Part shown: piece by piece, positions 62,133 to 64,000 of the stretch | Layout: the number at the start of each line of letters is the position of its first letter | Position numbering within the stretch: the first letter of the stretch is position 1 | Source of the DNA: Lacinutrix sp. MedPE-SW | Lineage (GTDB): Bacteria; Bacteroidota; Bacteroidia; Flavobacteriales; Flavobacteriaceae | Assembly: GCF_001874145.1 (NCBI RefSeq) | Contig: NZ_MPCX01000001.1 | Location: 310,001-374,000, forward strand | Direction: 5' to 3' | Length of the DNA stretch: 64,000 nt | Made by a program: the position numbers and the translations under genes | The notes under the pieces: model-generated | What the model was told of the DNA's origin: nothing | What the model saw: the letters and a program-made list of their open reading frames with translations, nothing else | Database searches by the model: none

Positions 62133-63230
62133 ATGATTAAAAAACTTACCAAACTACAGTTTCCACTATTTTTATTTTGTATTTTTTTTTCTTTAAACAG
62201 TTGTAAAACCGATACCCAAAAAAATACTACAACACAACAAACCAAGACAGCTAAGACCGTTTATGCAAGTGATGTTATTCCCTTTTTCGACCATTGGAAA
62301 TTAATTTTAGACGATGGCTCTAACGCTGGAATTGCAAATAATTTTGAAAACAAAGATTACTTTTACACCACAAACGATGGTAAAGATAATTGGGTAGTTT
62401 TTAAAACACCAAATGGAGGAGATACTCATGGAACTTCAAATAACACAAGAACCGAATTAGCTCAAACAAAAAAATGGTATCCAAAAACAGCGAACGATAA
62501 ACTTACAGCAACACTTAAAGTAATGAATGTTTCTGCAACTGGAGACGCTCGAGTAGCTGCAACACACGCAGTAGTTGTTGGACAAATACACAGTGCTGAT
62601 GCTTTTTAAAACGAACCATTAAAAATATTCTACAAAAAATTTCCTGGTCATACTAAAGGTTCTGTGTTTTGGCATTACGAGATTAATACTGCTGGAAATA
62701 ACAATGCTAAACGTTGGGATTACTCTCATGCTGTTTGGGGAGATGATTTTTCTGTAGTTGGTCTAGATGCAAACACATATCCAGAAGAGCCAAAAGATGG
62801 GATTGCTTTAGGTGAAGAATTTAGTTATGAAATTGAAGTAAAAGATGGCATTATGAATTTAACTTTTACAAGCGAAGGACACGAAACTAAAACCTTTACT
62901 AAAAACTTAATCGAATCTGAATACATAACAAAAGGAGATATACCAGAACAAACACAAAAACTATTTTTTCCAATTGGTCAAGATGGCGTAGAGCGTGCAG
63001 AAGCTTACACAGGAGAAGGCTGCTTTTTTAAACTTGGTTGTTACAACCAAACTAATGGTAAATCGCCTGAAGAGAATAAAAACTGGTGCTCTGGTGCAGA
63101 AACTCATGATGGCGATTTAAGTAAACAATATGCAGATGGCAACTATGCTGAAGTTTGGTTTAAAACGGCAAGTATACAAGTAAGTGAAGCTGCTGTTTCT
63201 AACGAAGGTTATTTTACCAAAAATGATTAA
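62133..63230 (+). pseudogene. PL7 alginate lyase lipoprotein, split by an in-frame TAA
   Basis: Read through one stop, 365 residue positions cover a full PL7 lyase. The start is ATG 62133. A lipoprotein signal ends LNSC with Cys24, so export to the outer membrane is expected. Conserved PL7 motifs lie on both sides of the stop: TRTEL (105-109) and GQIHS (150-154) before it, CFFKLGCYNQ (297-306) after it. The stop is TAA at 62607-62609 (position 159), in HSADAF-stop-NEPLKIFYKK, where relatives usually have Lys. A single A-to-T change in AAA would explain it. The frame is otherwise intact, so the loss is recent, or it is a sequencing error, or the 3' part is translated separately. Confidence 0.82.
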
Positions 63231-63250
63231 AAAATATTAGAATAATTTAA

Positions 63251-63285
63251 AAACCACTTTGTAATTACAAAGTGGTTTTTTTATA
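63251..63285. terminator. Bidirectional intrinsic terminator
   Basis: Perfect 14-base palindromic half AAACCACTTTGTAA with its complement, followed by seven T's. It serves the alginate lyase gene and the convergent ankyrin gene. Confidence 0.85.
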
Positions 63286-63295
63286 AATGAATTTT

Positions 63296-63766
63296 TTACT
63301 TTAAAAGCGCAATAATCTCATTAAAGCCTTTTGCTTCAGCATAATCTAAAGCTGTTTTTCCTACATTATCTTTTATAGTTGTATCTGCTCCATGTTGTAG
63401 TAATAATTTTACAACCTCTACTTTATCATATTGCGTAGCAAAAGCCAATGCAGTGGTTCCATTATTATTTACTTCATTTAAATTAGCTCCGTTTTCAATT
63501 AAAAATGTTGCAAATTCAACATTTCCTTTAAAACTCACACCTATTAAAGCTGTATTTCCAGAAGCATCTTTATCGTTTATTGGAGCATTGTGTTTTACCA
63601 AAGTTTTGGTCGCTGCTTCATTATCAAAATACGTTGCTAATATTAATGGTGTAAAACCACGTTGATCTTTAGCTTCCGCTAATTTTGGATTTTCGGTTAA
63701 AAGTGTATTTAATGTTGCGTTATCTTTATTTCTAATACTATTAAATACTTTATCTATATTATCCAT
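63296..63766 (-). CDS. Ankyrin-repeat protein
   Basis: A 156-residue protein of about four ankyrin repeats, with consensus-like units such as GFTPLILATYFDNEAATKTLVK, GNTALIGVSFKGNVEFATFLIENGA and GTTALAFATQYDKVEVVKLLLQHGA, and a last one with GKTALDYAEAKGFNEIIALL. No signal peptide, so cytoplasmic. It lies 107 bases downstream of katG on the same strand. Ankyrin proteins next to catalase genes are common (AnkB of Pseudomonas supports KatA), so a role with KatG is plausible (inference). Confidence 0.9.
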   Translation of the reverse strand: MDNIDKVFNSIRNKDNATLNTLLTENPKLAEAKDQRGFTPLILATYFDNEAATKTLVKHNAPINDKDASGNTALIGVSFKGNVEFATFLIENGANLNEVNNNGTTALAFATQYDKVEVVKLLLQHGADTTIKDNVGKTALDYAEAKGFNEIIALLK

Positions 63767-63822
63767 TTTACTTGTGTTTAAACTTATATAAACTTTATTT
63801 TTTTATTCGTGATTTTAAATAA

Positions 63823-63854
63823 AAAAGGAATGGATTTTAAAATCCATTCCTTTT
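63823..63854. terminator. Terminator downstream of katG
   Basis: Perfect palindrome GGAATGGATTTTAAAATCCATTCC flanked by A's and T's. It lies 20 bases after the katG stop on the minus strand, and before the ankyrin gene. Confidence 0.75.
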
Positions 63855-63873
63855 AATTATAAATTAATGATAT

Positions 63874-64000
<127 letters not shown>

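Noticed and set aside
62133-63230. Two separate genes rather than one interrupted alginate lyase
   Set aside because: Both parts are in the same frame, with PL7 motifs continuing across the stop, and the second part lacks its own signal peptide.

Overview
The window is a stretch of an AT-rich (about one third G+C by eye) chromosome from a member of the Bacteroidota, almost certainly the Flavobacteriaceae. The evidence is the gene content: a complete-looking cluster of menaquinone genes, a SusC-like carboxypeptidase-regulatory/plug module fused to a von Willebrand A domain, EttA next to a tiny CAL67264-type membrane protein, DUF2853, and the peroxiredoxin/thioredoxin/small acidic protein trio. 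Several promoters have the TAnnTTTG -7 box typical of this phylum. A PL7 alginate lyase gene hints at a marine, algal-polysaccharide lifestyle (inference). No rRNA, tRNA, CRISPR array, insertion sequence or prophage was seen. Most of the window is core chromosome.

Layout. 1-6.3 kb: the 5' part of a coiled-coil gene, an MBL-fold lipoprotein, two overlapping tiny membrane-protein genes, ettA with its 60-residue membrane neighbour, and a small redox operon (FMN reductase, MarR, pirin). 6.4-11.4 kb: a methylcrotonyl-CoA carboxylase-type beta subunit with an MFS transporter, then the vWA/plug chimera. 11.5-21.9 kb: menaquinone biosynthesis on the minus strand, in two blocks (menI-like, menF, menD; then menB, menA, menC, CPBP protease, menE), separated by DUF2853, cvfB and an unknown gene. 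No clear menH is visible. 21.9-33.3 kb: mixed housekeeping genes (hydrolase, GNAT, a kinase-like membrane protein, nitronate monooxygenase, dnaK, sdaA, panB, an RluA-type synthase, an aldehyde dehydrogenase).

33.3-38.0 kb is the most unusual part. It is a minus-strand block of four paralogous seven-TM proteins, two paralogous small proteins that end in Tyr-Pro-Gln, and a one-TM histidine kinase with no response regulator beside it. The order (small, 7TM; small, 7TM, 7TM, 7TM, kinase), the tight spacing and the start/stop overlaps suggest a duplicated membrane sensing module. I do not recognise it as any described system.

38-46.4 kb: comM/yifB, adenine deaminase, and a pabB-tilS-dsbD operon. 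46.5-55.3 kb: a 1176-residue TraB/GumN-type protein, an aldose epimerase-like protein, a DEAD-box helicase, a GYF_2-like protein, a methyltransferase and lpdA. 55.5-60.6 kb: a PAS-LuxR regulator, a second CPBP protease, an Lrp regulator divergent from a methionine gamma-lyase type gene, and nhaC. 60.6-64 kb: peroxiredoxin, thioredoxin and a small acidic protein, an alginate lyase gene split by one in-frame TAA, an ankyrin protein, and the 3' end of katG running off the window. Peroxiredoxin, thioredoxin, ankyrin and KatG together look like an oxidative-stress neighbourhood.
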